DNA from: Bacteroidia bacterium | GTDB taxonomy: Bacteria > Bacteroidota > Bacteroidia > J057 > JADKCL01 | Assembly (NCBI GenBank): GCA_020635905.1 | Contig: JACJYV010000003.1 | Coordinates: 496,001-560,000, forward strand | Direction: 5' to 3' | DNA length: 64,000 nucleotides | In this document: piece by piece, positions 8,430 through 15,678 of the stretch | Position numbering within the stretch: position 1 is the stretch's first letter | Layout: each line of letters begins with the position of its first letter | The notes under the pieces: model-generated | Seen by the model: only the letters and a program-made list of their open reading frames with translations | Told to the model about the DNA's origin: nothing | Databases searched by the model: none | Program-made: the position numbers and the translations under genes

Positions 8430-9473
8430 GGGGAAAATGGGGGATTCCCCGTAAAAATTGAGGCCTTCCAACCCCTCCACAATACATTCCCCCAAAACTC
8501 TATACCCTTTTGCATTATAATGGCGGTCAATTTTCCAGAAATAATCCTCCAAAACGCCGTTTTCAACCATTTTTTCACGCAAGCAGGGCCCCAATTCAAG
8601 AAATGGGACCGGTCGCAGTTGCAGGGAATCCACCAGAAGGTGTGTTTCCGTAAAATAATATTCTCCCTCTCCCTGCATATCCCCGGGCAGGGGATAAACC
8701 ACAGGAAGAACTGAAAATCCATGTTCGAGGCCCAGCTGGTCAAAGGCGCGGATCAGTTTGGTGAGTTCTGGAACGGCATTTTGCAGGCGTGATTTCCTTT
8801 CAGTTGAGGTTTGAAAATTCCGGTCGAGGCCATAGATTTCATGGATTATAAAGCGAAAAAGGTGAAGCCTGTGGTAAAGCCCCTCGTTTCCAAATGGGTT
8901 GGGATACTTCACTATTCCATTTTCCAGGAAGCGCTCCATATTGCCACGAAGGATAAAATCCTCAAAGTCGCTCTGGTTAATGGAAAGCAAAACCAGGTTG
9001 GGTTTTAAATGCAGCAATTGTTCCTTCAGCAAAATATAGCCAAACCAGGGATCGCTGCCTGCCACGCCCCCACTCATCATGCGAGCGGGGATTTGCGGAA
9101 ATTTATCCCTCCAAAAGCCAGCCATTTGCGTAGTCAAAATGGAATCCTGGGGTGCTCCCTGGCTTTCTACGAAGGAATCCCCCAAAAATAAAACCCTGTA
9201 TTCCGTTGAAAGGCTGCCTGGCTCAGGATGGTTTTGGTCGCGGATTCCATCGTGGTTGATCTGGTAGGGGAAAGAAAATTCGGGGCAGGAATACACAAAG
9301 CTGGTGTCGGGCGTGTAGGAATAAATGTGAGATTGGGGCGGCTGATAGGGAGATCTGTACTTTTGCCCGTTTTGCTCGGGGTAGGTACTATACCAGCCCG
9401 CAACACGCAGGAAAATCTCCCCTGAAAGCAGGATCAATAACAGCATTCCCACCCTAAAACCGAGCTTTTTCAT
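8427..9473 (-). CDS. Membrane-anchored SGNH/GDSL hydrolase-like protein
   Basis: A 348-residue protein with an N-terminal membrane anchor or signal (MKKLGFRVGMLLLILLSGEIFLRVAG). The SGNH fold shows a nucleophile block LFLGDSFVESQG with S100, an SINQSDFEDF block (about 165-175) and a C-terminal DRHYNAKGY motif carrying the catalytic Asp and His. It is likely an esterase, or an acyl-transfer partner, acting on an extracytoplasmic glycan or lipid. It ends 10 nt before the flavoprotein start at 8417 on the same strand. The flavoprotein -7 box would lie in this short junction, so the pair may be one operon with an internal promoter. TAAATTG lies 5 nt before the ATG. Confidence 0.85.
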   Translation of the reverse strand: MKKLGFRVGMLLLILLSGEIFLRVAGWYSTYPEQNGQKYRSPYQPPQSHIYSYTPDTSFVYSCPEFSFPYQINHDGIRDQNHPEPGSLSTEYRVLFLGDSFVESQGAPQDSILTTQMAGFWRDKFPQIPARMMSGGVAGSDPWFGYILLKEQLLHLKPNLVLLSINQSDFEDFILRGNMERFLENGIVKYPNPFGNEGLYHRLHLFRFIIHEIYGLDRNFQTSTERKSRLQNAVPELTKLIRAFDQLGLEHGFSVLPVVYPLPGDMQGEGEYYFTETHLLVDSLQLRPVPFLELGPCLREKMVENGVLEDYFWKIDRHYNAKGYRVLGECIVEGLEGLNFYGESPIFP

Positions 9474-9478
9474 GATCC

Positions 9479-9485
9479 CAATTTA
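9479..9485 (-). promoter_or_regulatory. Putative -7 element of the SGNH gene
   Basis: TAAATTG on the minus strand, 5 nt before the ATG at 9473. TTTTGG lies about 13 nt further upstream. Confidence 0.35.
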
Positions 9486-9531
9486 CCCTGACTTGACCAA
9501 AATCCATTAAGAGTGCATTAATTCACCCAAA

Positions 9532-9909
9532 CTATCCTTCCATAAGGTCATACCCGCCCGACAAATAGGTGCACAAAGTTTCCAAATCAGCCAGATTCGG
9601 TTCCACTTCCAGGATTTCTTTACTTCCGTGGAGAATCACTTTGATGGTATTGGTGTGCACATGCAAATCTTTTTCGCTGTTTTTAGGCGGAAAAATGGCG
9701 TATTCAGGATCGGCCACGATTCCTGAAATGATGATTTCTGTGTAGTCCACAAAACGGGTGCTGATCCTTCGCAAGCCTTGAGGTGGAGCCGTAATCGAGC
9801 CAATCACAATGGAAAAATCACCCAAAATCTGGCAGCCCGCACGCACAGTTTCTTCCAGTTTTTGCCAGGTTCTTTCGCGGAGGTCGTAATATTGGTGGTG
9901 GAGATTCAT
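9532..9909 (-). CDS. Hypothetical protein downstream of the zeta-like toxin gene
   Basis: A 125-residue soluble acidic protein. It has a helical N-terminus (YYDLRERTWQKLEETVRAG) followed by beta-rich segments (DFSIVIGSI, EIIISGIVA, NTIKVILHG). No family is recognised and there is no signal peptide or membrane segment. It is the third gene of a minus-strand unit with the zeta-like kinase gene (9956-10678) and the small upstream gene (10683-10928), 46 nt behind the kinase gene. It could be part of the cassette or an independent passenger. Confidence 0.72.
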   Translation of the reverse strand: MNLHHQYYDLRERTWQKLEETVRAGCQILGDFSIVIGSITAPPQGLRRISTRFVDYTEIIISGIVADPEYAIFPPKNSEKDLHVHTNTIKVILHGSKEILEVEPNLADLETLCTYLSGGYDLMEG

Positions 9910-9955
9910 TTATAAAAGAATGAAATTTCAATGCTGATCGAAAGGAAACATGAAA

Positions 9956-10678
9956 TTACCTGTTCAACAAGAATTTATCAACCCATCCAGGTATCCTTGT
10001 TTCGTAAAAAGTAACGGATTTCCCCTGAAAAACCTCGAGGATCAATGATGGTTTGGGTCCAGAGTTATCAAAAATAAATGCTCTGTATGTATTTTTAACA
10101 GCCTTTTGAAGCAATTCCAGAGACTTGTAATACCTCTGGATGATCTTATCTTCTGGAACGCCATGACCACCAAGTTTGTATCTCTGATTTACTCTGCCCA
10201 GGTTAATGTCTGGCCCTTCCGTGCTCACAAAATATAAGTAATTTTTATATCCAAGATTGTGGCTTTTTGCCAAAAATTCAACTTTTGAAGGGTGAGACAT
10301 TACTGTTTCAAAGGTAAATTTCCTTGCAGAATTTAAAAGTTCATGTCTGAGGATATCTGCCAGAAGGGCGGCTTCATAAGAATGTGAGGAGCCTTTTGAA
10401 ATCACGACCCATTCTCCCTCTAACTTCAAATCAATATCAAGCCCTTCCCGGATAGCCTTTTTTGCAATGGAATGCGCAGAGATTTTTCCTAAAAAATCAG
10501 TTTCCGTTAAATTTTCGACACCGTAATCCTTAAGTAATATTCTGCCTTCTGCTAAGAGCAGTTTTTCAATATCATCAGCATTTACATAGAATCCAAGGCT
10601 AAAATGTCTTTCAATATCCTCCAATACGGTAGTTTTTCCTGAACCATTTGGCCCGGCAAAAACTCTCATTTTGGGCAT
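9956..10678 (-). CDS. Zeta-toxin-like P-loop kinase/ATPase
   Basis: About 240 residues with a Walker A GPNGSGKTT close to the N-terminus, a YVNADDIEKLL segment, an FETVMSHPSK strand and a basic block with LGRVNQRYKLGGHGVPEDKI. This order is that of the zeta-toxin/AAA_33 group. Zeta toxins phosphorylate UDP-N-acetylglucosamine; many relatives have other or unknown roles. The frame is open to 10705, which would overlap the upstream gene by 23 nt. The start at 10678 (MPKMRVFAG) is preferred because it puts the P-loop where the family has it and leaves a 4-nt gap. The gene is visibly more AT-rich than its neighbours, suggesting transfer. Confidence 0.88.
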   Translation of the reverse strand: MPKMRVFAGPNGSGKTTVLEDIERHFSLGFYVNADDIEKLLLAEGRILLKDYGVENLTETDFLGKISAHSIAKKAIREGLDIDLKLEGEWVVISKGSSHSYEAALLADILRHELLNSARKFTFETVMSHPSKVEFLAKSHNLGYKNYLYFVSTEGPDINLGRVNQRYKLGGHGVPEDKIIQRYYKSLELLQKAVKNTYRAFIFDNSGPKPSLILEVFQGKSVTFYETRIPGWVDKFLLNR

Positions 10679-10682
10679 TTTC

Positions 10683-10928
10683 TTAAAGTTCAAATTGCTC
10701 GCCAATTTTCACTTCTCTTGGCTTTTCCTCAACTTCTCCAATCACTTCAATCTGTCCATCCGGGCTTTCGCGCACAATTTTTCCGTCCAAAAGGTAGGTG
10801 ATTGAGATATTATTCTCTTTGGCAATTCTAATCGCTTTTTGAACAGCTTTTTCTGCGATCTCCTGCAATAAATGGTGGTGCTTGGGAGTATCCTCAATGT
10901 AGGAAAGATATTTTACCTTAGGGGTCAT
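10683..10928 (-). CDS. Small partner of the zeta-like kinase, possible antitoxin
   Basis: An 81-residue acidic and basic protein (MTPKVKYLSYIEDTPKHHHLL...) with a central helix EIAEKAVQKAIRIAKENN, a DGKIVRESPDGQIEVIGEV beta-hairpin and a charged tail. It lies directly upstream of the zeta-like kinase gene and its stop codon is 4 nt from the preferred kinase start. Size, order and coupling fit an antitoxin or chaperone partner, but no epsilon-type sequence is recognised. TATCTTCG lies 3 nt before the ATG, so translation probably begins almost at the 5' end of the mRNA. Confidence 0.78.
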   Translation of the reverse strand: MTPKVKYLSYIEDTPKHHHLLQEIAEKAVQKAIRIAKENNISITYLLDGKIVRESPDGQIEVIGEVEEKPREVKIGEQFEL

Positions 10929-11047
10929 ACACGAAGATAACGATTTCGCTCCTAATCTGTTACAATGCCTCTTGAATAATTCCCCCTCCGCTTTTTTTTT
11001 CCCTGATCTTTTGCCGAATTTTCGCGGGAAAAATTTTCGCAGACCAC

Positions 11048-12499
11048 ATGGTATTCAGTTCGCCAGTATTCCTTTTCCTTTTTTTGCCGCTGGTGCTGCT
11101 GCTGAATTTTGCCATGCCAGTCAAAGGCCGCAACGCACTGCTGATGGTCTTTTCTCTGCTCTTTTATGCCTGGGGCGGGGTTTCGTTTAGTCTGATTCTG
11201 ATTGGCTCCATTGGGATGAATTATGGCTTTGGACGCTGGATTGAGGCCAAAGCAGGCACGCCTGCCAGCAAAAAAATTCTGGCCGTGGCCATCACCCTCA
11301 ACCTGATTCTGCTGGGAATCTTCAAATACACCAATTTTTTTGTGGCCAATTACCTCGAAGTGGTGTCCATCCTGGGCGGCATGCCGCCCCAATGGAAAAA
11401 GATCGTTCTGCCCATTGGCATCTCTTTTTTCACCTTCCAGGCCATTTCCTACCTGGTTGACCTGTATCGCAGGGAGGTGCCCGTGCAAAAATCCTTCATT
11501 GATCTGGCCCTTTACATTTCCCTTTTTCCCCAGTTGATCGCAGGCCCCATTGTGCGCTACCACGATCTGGATCAACAGCTGAAAGGACGTAGTTTGAATC
11601 TGGACAAATTTTCCAGCGGGATCGAACGCTTCATCATTGGGTTGGGCAAAAAGGTGCTCCTGGCCAATACCTTTGCCTTTCCTGCCAAGGAAATCTTTGA
11701 ATTGAATCCCGCGGATTTGTCCACGGAAATGGCCTGGTTTGGGGCCGTTTGCTTCTTTTTTCAAATCTATTTTGACTTTTCGGGCTATTCAGACATGGCA
11801 ATCGGGCTGGGCAGAATGCTGGGTTTTGAGTTTTCGGAAAATTTCAATTACCCCTATCTGGCCACTTCGATCCGTGAATTCTGGCAGCGCTGGCATATTT
11901 CACTTTCAAACTGGTTTCGGGATTACCTTTACATTCCCCTGGGTGGCAACCGCAAGTCCGCGGGACGGGTTTATCTCAATCTGGCCCTGGTTTTTCTGGC
12001 TACGGGACTTTGGCACGGCCCAAACTGGAATTTCGTGATCTGGGGGATGATTCATGGCTTTTTCATGGTGCTGGAACGGGTTGGCTGGGGCAAAATCCTG
12101 GCCAGACTGGGCCGGCCAGTAGGTATGCTTTACACCTGGTCGATTGTGCTGGTGACCTGGGTTTTCTTCAAACTGGAGGATCTGGGCCATGCCTGGGCCT
12201 ACCTGCAAAGCATGTTTGGATTTGCCCAAAGTGAAGGAGGCTGGGCGGAAGTCACTTTCTACCTGGACACAGAATTTACCCTTTGCCTGGCGATTGGCCT
12301 GATTGGTTCCCTGGGATTTTTTCCCTGGCTGCAAAAAGGCTGTTCCAGCCTTTTACGGGGCAATTCCCAAAGCCCTGCTCCTCTTTGGCAGAATTTGATG
12401 GGCGGACTTTTCCTGGTGGGATTGGCGGCCATTTTGCTGCTGAGCGCAATGTACGTCTCAGCCGACACCTATAATCCCTTCATTTATTACCGTTTCTGA
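11048..12499 (+). CDS. MBOAT family O-acyltransferase (AlgI-like)
   Basis: A 483-residue polytopic inner-membrane protein of the membrane-bound O-acyltransferase family, close to alginate O-acetyltransferase AlgI. It moves acyl groups across the membrane for acetylation of an exported polysaccharide. Hallmarks are GISFFTFQAISYLVDLYR, LFPQLIAGPIVRY, WHISLSNWFRDYLYIPLGGN and LWHGPNWNFVIWG with the catalytic His at residue 323; a second conserved His is at 336. Its stop overlaps the start of the AlgJ-like gene by one base (TGATG), so the two are translationally coupled. The polymer modified is not apparent; no alginate biosynthesis genes are present. Confidence 0.95.
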   Translation: MVFSSPVFLFLFLPLVLLLNFAMPVKGRNALLMVFSLLFYAWGGVSFSLILIGSIGMNYGFGRWIEAKAGTPASKKILAVAITLNLILLGIFKYTNFFVANYLEVVSILGGMPPQWKKIVLPIGISFFTFQAISYLVDLYRREVPVQKSFIDLALYISLFPQLIAGPIVRYHDLDQQLKGRSLNLDKFSSGIERFIIGLGKKVLLANTFAFPAKEIFELNPADLSTEMAWFGAVCFFFQIYFDFSGYSDMAIGLGRMLGFEFSENFNYPYLATSIREFWQRWHISLSNWFRDYLYIPLGGNRKSAGRVYLNLALVFLATGLWHGPNWNFVIWGMIHGFFMVLERVGWGKILARLGRPVGMLYTWSIVLVTWVFFKLEDLGHAWAYLQSMFGFAQSEGGWAEVTFYLDTEFTLCLAIGLIGSLGFFPWLQKGCSSLLRGNSQSPAPLWQNLMGGLFLVGLAAILLLSAMYVSADTYNPFIYYRF

Positions 12500-13671
12500 T
12501 GACTGCGCAAAATCAGAATACAAACTTCCAGTTTCGGGCTCATCCAGGCGCGCTGGCCCTTGTCTTTTGCATTTTGGTGCTTTTCCCCCTGGCTGACCAG
12601 ATTTTTTCCCTCACTCCCGAACGCCCCAATCTGGAAAACCGTGATCTGGCACCTTTCCCCAAACTGAAACTGAGCAACCTTGATCCTTTTCCCAAAAAGT
12701 TTGATGCGTGGGTAAAAGATCATTTCAAAACCAGGGATGATCTTTTTAACGCCTATTCCCGCTTTCAACTCGAATTTCTGCACGATTCTCCCAAACCTGA
12801 AGAAGTGGTGGTTTCAAAGGAGGGATGGTTTTTCAGCCGCAAAAATCTGGCTGTTTACCAGAATTTGAAGCCTTTTTCAGAAAGTCAGCTGGATTCAATT
12901 CAGCAAAATCTCGAAAAACGGCAAATGGATCATTCCCAAAACGGGCGAAAATTTTATGTAATGATCGCTCCCAACAAACATTCCATTTACCCGGAAAAAG
13001 TGCCCCTGAATGTGGTCAAAAAGAGCCCGGGAAGCCAGTTGGATCAGGTGATGGAGCGCATGAAAAACAGCAAAGTGCAAATCATTGACCTGCGGGAAAT
13101 CCTGCTCAGCAAAAAGCCCACAGGACGCCTCTACGACCGCACTGATACCCATTGGAATGATTTGGGTGCGTTTTGGGCGGCCCACGAATTGCTGAGGGTT
13201 ATGGAAAAAGATTTCCCCTCCATTCATCCTACGCCTTTGGACGAATTCACAATTGATACCATCCCAAAACCAGGCGGGAATCTGGTGCAAATGATTGACC
13301 TGAGCGACCGCATTCAGGAGGACAAAATCCGGGTTCAGGCCAATTATGAATCCAGATCGTTCAGAGGAGCCTCCCGCGGATTCAAAGGCCCTGAGGGATT
13401 TAACCTTGATTACGAAAAGGAGTACATCATCCAGTACGCAGATTCACTGCAGGATGTGCTGGTTATCCGTGACTCCTATACAGATGCCATGATTCCCTTT
13501 TTAAAGGAGCATTTCCACCGCGCCTGTTTTATTTTTGATGCATGGAGATTTGAGGAACATCCTGAAGTGATTTCCAATCTGAATCCACAAATTGAGGTGA
13601 TCATCATTCTGGAATCTCACCTTTGGAAATTGCTGGGGCGGCCCGAACCCCCGAAAAAGAAACATAAATGA
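12499..13671 (+). CDS. AlgJ/AlgX-like SGNH O-acetyltransferase partner
   Basis: A 390-residue protein with one N-terminal membrane segment (ALALVFCILVLFPLADQIFSL) and a periplasmic SGNH-like domain. The D-T-H-W-N block at residues 216-220 supplies the Asp/His pair of the AlgJ/AlgX family, and VIRDSYTDAM puts the likely serine nucleophile at 326. The protein would take the acyl group delivered by the MBOAT partner encoded just upstream and transfer it to a glycan. The start at 12499 overlaps the upstream stop by one base. In this family two genes of this type are commonly sufficient for O-acetylation of one polysaccharide. Confidence 0.92.
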   Translation: MTAQNQNTNFQFRAHPGALALVFCILVLFPLADQIFSLTPERPNLENRDLAPFPKLKLSNLDPFPKKFDAWVKDHFKTRDDLFNAYSRFQLEFLHDSPKPEEVVVSKEGWFFSRKNLAVYQNLKPFSESQLDSIQQNLEKRQMDHSQNGRKFYVMIAPNKHSIYPEKVPLNVVKKSPGSQLDQVMERMKNSKVQIIDLREILLSKKPTGRLYDRTDTHWNDLGAFWAAHELLRVMEKDFPSIHPTPLDEFTIDTIPKPGGNLVQMIDLSDRIQEDKIRVQANYESRSFRGASRGFKGPEGFNLDYEKEYIIQYADSLQDVLVIRDSYTDAMIPFLKEHFHRACFIFDAWRFEEHPEVISNLNPQIEVIIILESHLWKLLGRPEPPKKKHK

Positions 13672-13703
13672 ACCCAATTGGTTAGGAACGGAAATTACTG
13701 CCC

Positions 13704-14468
13704 ATGAATCTCAATTTTAAATCCTTTGGATCCGGCCCGGCCCTCATCATCCTGCACGGATTATTTGGCTCTCTGGATAACTGGCAAACGCTGGCCAAAC
13801 AATTCGCAGACGAATTTTCTGTCTTCATTGTGGACCAGCGCAACCATGGCCGTTCGCCCCACGACGGGGATTTTTCCTACGAGGACATGGCCTACGATTT
13901 GTCTGATTTCATGGACCAGCAGGGAATCTATTCTGCCTCGGTTTTGGGGCACAGCATGGGGGGTAAAACGGCCATGACTTTTGCCGTGCAGGATGCCATC
14001 AGGTTGGAAAAGCTGGTGGTGGCCGACATGGCGCCTGTGCAGTATGAGCCCCACCACGATGAGATTTTGAAGGCATTGAATGACTTTCCCCTCCACGATA
14101 TTGAGACCCGGGAAGCGGCCGATGAATGGCTTTCCAGTCGCATACCTGAGTTTTCGGTCAGGCAGTTTTTGCTGAAAAACCTGGATCGCAACAAGGACAA
14201 ATCCTTCAAATGGAAGTTTAACCTGGAGGTGATTTCTGGGGAATACGAAAATATTCTTTCATCTGTGCAAAGCGATCACCCGATTGAGGTGCCCACCCTT
14301 TTTATCCGTGGAGGCAAATCCCCCTACGTTCTGGATGCCTACAAGCCCCAAATCATGGAATTATTCCCCCAGGCAGAATTCGAAACCATTGAAAATGCAG
14401 GTCACTGGCTCCATGCTGAGGCTCCTGATGAATTTTTCCAAAAAGTGAATGCCTGGCTGCTAAGGTAA
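13704..14468 (+). CDS. Alpha/beta hydrolase, YbfF-like esterase
   Basis: A 254-residue cytoplasmic alpha/beta hydrolase. It has the oxyanion-hole HGLFGSLDNW near residue 19, VDQRNHGRSPH, the nucleophile elbow GHSMGG near residue 85, and the catalytic His in NAGHWLHAEAP near residue 232. The pattern closely follows the YbfF group of short-chain acyl-CoA and ester hydrolases. The natural substrate is unknown. It follows the O-acetylation pair by 32 nt on the same strand and converges with the cupin gene; a perfect palindrome at 14492-14511 separates the two. Confidence 0.92.
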   Translation: MNLNFKSFGSGPALIILHGLFGSLDNWQTLAKQFADEFSVFIVDQRNHGRSPHDGDFSYEDMAYDLSDFMDQQGIYSASVLGHSMGGKTAMTFAVQDAIRLEKLVVADMAPVQYEPHHDEILKALNDFPLHDIETREAADEWLSSRIPEFSVRQFLLKNLDRNKDKSFKWKFNLEVISGEYENILSSVQSDHPIEVPTLFIRGGKSPYVLDAYKPQIMELFPQAEFETIENAGHWLHAEAPDEFFQKVNAWLLR

Positions 14469-14491
14469 GATGAAGATCAATTTTCCCGCAA

Positions 14492-14511
14492 GGCCACGAA
14501 ATTTCGTGGCC
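14492..14511. terminator. Palindrome between convergent genes, likely bidirectional terminator
   Basis: GGCCACGAAATTTCGTGGCC is a perfect 20-bp palindrome between the esterase stop (14468) and the cupin stop (14527). It is followed by CAAAAAG on the plus strand and has no long T-run either way, so the call rests mainly on position and symmetry. Confidence 0.5.
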
Positions 14512-14526
14512 CAAAAAGTCACCAGA

Positions 14527-14889
14527 TCACTCCTCTCTGTGCACAGTTTCGGGCGAAAATGCCGGCACACAAAACGACCAGTATTCGCAGGGTGCTCCAA
14601 AAGGATTGCTGTAGCGCACCCTTGTTCCCCCACGGATTAAAATGGATTCTCCCGGCCCCAGCACAATTATTTCTCCTACCAGTTCGAATTGCTTTTTACC
14701 CCGAAAAATGACCGTGACTTCGTCAAATTCAGGGGTTTGAAAGGGCTCACTCCAGCCTGGAGGAGCCACCATGTGGGCCACACTTAATTTTGCATCACCC
14801 GAACTGGCCCTTCCGTAATGCTCTTCGATCAGTTTTCCGTCCGTGGTCGGCACCACAAACGGGTTCTGCTGACGTAAATATTTTTCCAT
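14527..14889 (-). CDS. Cupin-domain protein
   Basis: A 120-residue single-cupin protein. HMVAPPGWSEPFQTPEFDEVTVIFRGKKQFEL gives the first cupin motif in degenerate form: metal ligands His/Glu are only partly present (E at the EFDEV site). VLGPGESILIRGGTRVRYSNP gives the second. It could be a sugar- or metabolite-binding sensor or a small enzyme; metal dependence is doubtful. It is transcribed divergently from the deiodinase-like gene, with 75 nt between the two starts, which hold operator-like inverted repeats. A shared substrate or control is possible but not shown. Confidence 0.85.
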   Translation of the reverse strand: MEKYLRQQNPFVVPTTDGKLIEEHYGRASSGDAKLSVAHMVAPPGWSEPFQTPEFDEVTVIFRGKKQFELVGEIIVLGPGESILIRGGTRVRYSNPFGAPCEYWSFCVPAFSPETVHREE

Positions 14890-14913
14890 TTTTCCTTTTT
14901 CTTACGATTCCTT

Positions 14914-14943
14914 TATCTTGGTTCCTGCAAGGAAATTTTCCTT
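14914..14943 (+). promoter_or_regulatory. Putative promoter and operator of the deiodinase-like gene
   Basis: TATCTTGG at 14914-14921 resembles a -7 element. Directly after it, TTCCT-gca-AGGAA (14922-14934) overlaps a second inverted repeat, AAGGAAA-t-TTTCCTT (14929-14943). Three half-sites of the TTCCTT/AAGGAA type at the expected transcription start suggest a repressor site. A three-codon frame (ATG AAC TCC TGA, 14951-14962) precedes the true start at 14965. Confidence 0.4.
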
Positions 14944-14964
14944 CACACACATGAACTCCTGAAT

Positions 14965-15636
14965 ATGCAAGATTCGCATTATCCACATATTCCTTATTCC
15001 CAGCCTGAAATTTATGCGGAAGAGCAATTAACGCGTTCCCGCGATTTTTTACAACTGATGGAGCAAAGACGCTCCGTTCGTTTTTTCTCGGACAAACCAG
15101 TTTCAAAGGAATTGATGGAAAATCTGGTCATGACCGCCTCTTCTGCGCCTTCTGGAGCGCATAAGCAGCCCTGGACCTTTGTTTTGGTGAGTAATCCTGA
15201 TCTGAAAAAACAGATTCGCGAAGCGGCTGAAAAAGAGGAATATGAAAGCTATCACCACCGCATGACCGAGGAATGGTTGCGGGATCTGGCGCCCATTGGA
15301 ACGGATTGGCATAAGCCTTTTCTGGAAATTGCGCCCTGGTTGGTGATCGTTTTCAAGAAAGCCTGGGAAGAAGTGGGGGGAGAAAAACACAAAAATTACT
15401 ATGTAAATGAGTCCGTGGGCCTGGCCTGCGGCTTTTTCCTGGCCGCCGTTCACCAGGCTGGGCTGGCGGCGCTTACCCACACCCCAAGTCCCATGGACTT
15501 TTTGTCACGCATTCTGGATCGTCCCGCCAATGAACGCCCGTTTTTGCTTATTCCAGTAGGCTATCCCGCCCAGGATTGCACCGTTCCAGACCTGAAAAGA
15601 AAGGGATTGGATGAGGTAATGGTAATCAGGACTTAG
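14965..15636 (+). CDS. Iodotyrosine deiodinase-like nitroreductase
   Basis: A 223-residue FMN enzyme of the nitroreductase fold. It matches the iodotyrosine deiodinase (IYD) branch over its whole length: RRSVRFFS (35-42), ASSAPSGAHKQPWTFV (58-73), GLACGFFLAAVHQAGLAALTHTP (152-174), RPANERPFLLIPVGYP (186-201) and VPDLKRKGLDEVM (207-219). From recalled alignment with human IYD, the three residues that grip the halotyrosine zwitterion (E157, Y161, K182 there) correspond to E92, Y96 and K117 here, all kept. IYD removes halogen from halotyrosines by reductive dehalogenation; a Haliscomenobacter homologue is known to bind these substrates. It lacks the membrane anchor of animal IYD. Its physiological role in bacteria is unsettled. 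Confidence 0.92.
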   Translation: MQDSHYPHIPYSQPEIYAEEQLTRSRDFLQLMEQRRSVRFFSDKPVSKELMENLVMTASSAPSGAHKQPWTFVLVSNPDLKKQIREAAEKEEYESYHHRMTEEWLRDLAPIGTDWHKPFLEIAPWLVIVFKKAWEEVGGEKHKNYYVNESVGLACGFFLAAVHQAGLAALTHTPSPMDFLSRILDRPANERPFLLIPVGYPAQDCTVPDLKRKGLDEVMVIRT

Positions 15637-15659
15637 AAAAAAAGCTTGAAGCTCGCAGC

Positions 15660-15678
15660 AAGTAGCTTGCAGCTACTT
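15660..15678. terminator. Hairpin between convergent genes
   Basis: AAGTAGC-ttgca-GCTACTT, a perfect 7-bp stem, sits between the deiodinase-like stop (15636) and the ABC exporter stop (15677-15679). It is embedded in an AGCTCGCAGC-type repeat word (15649-15659). Confidence 0.45.
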
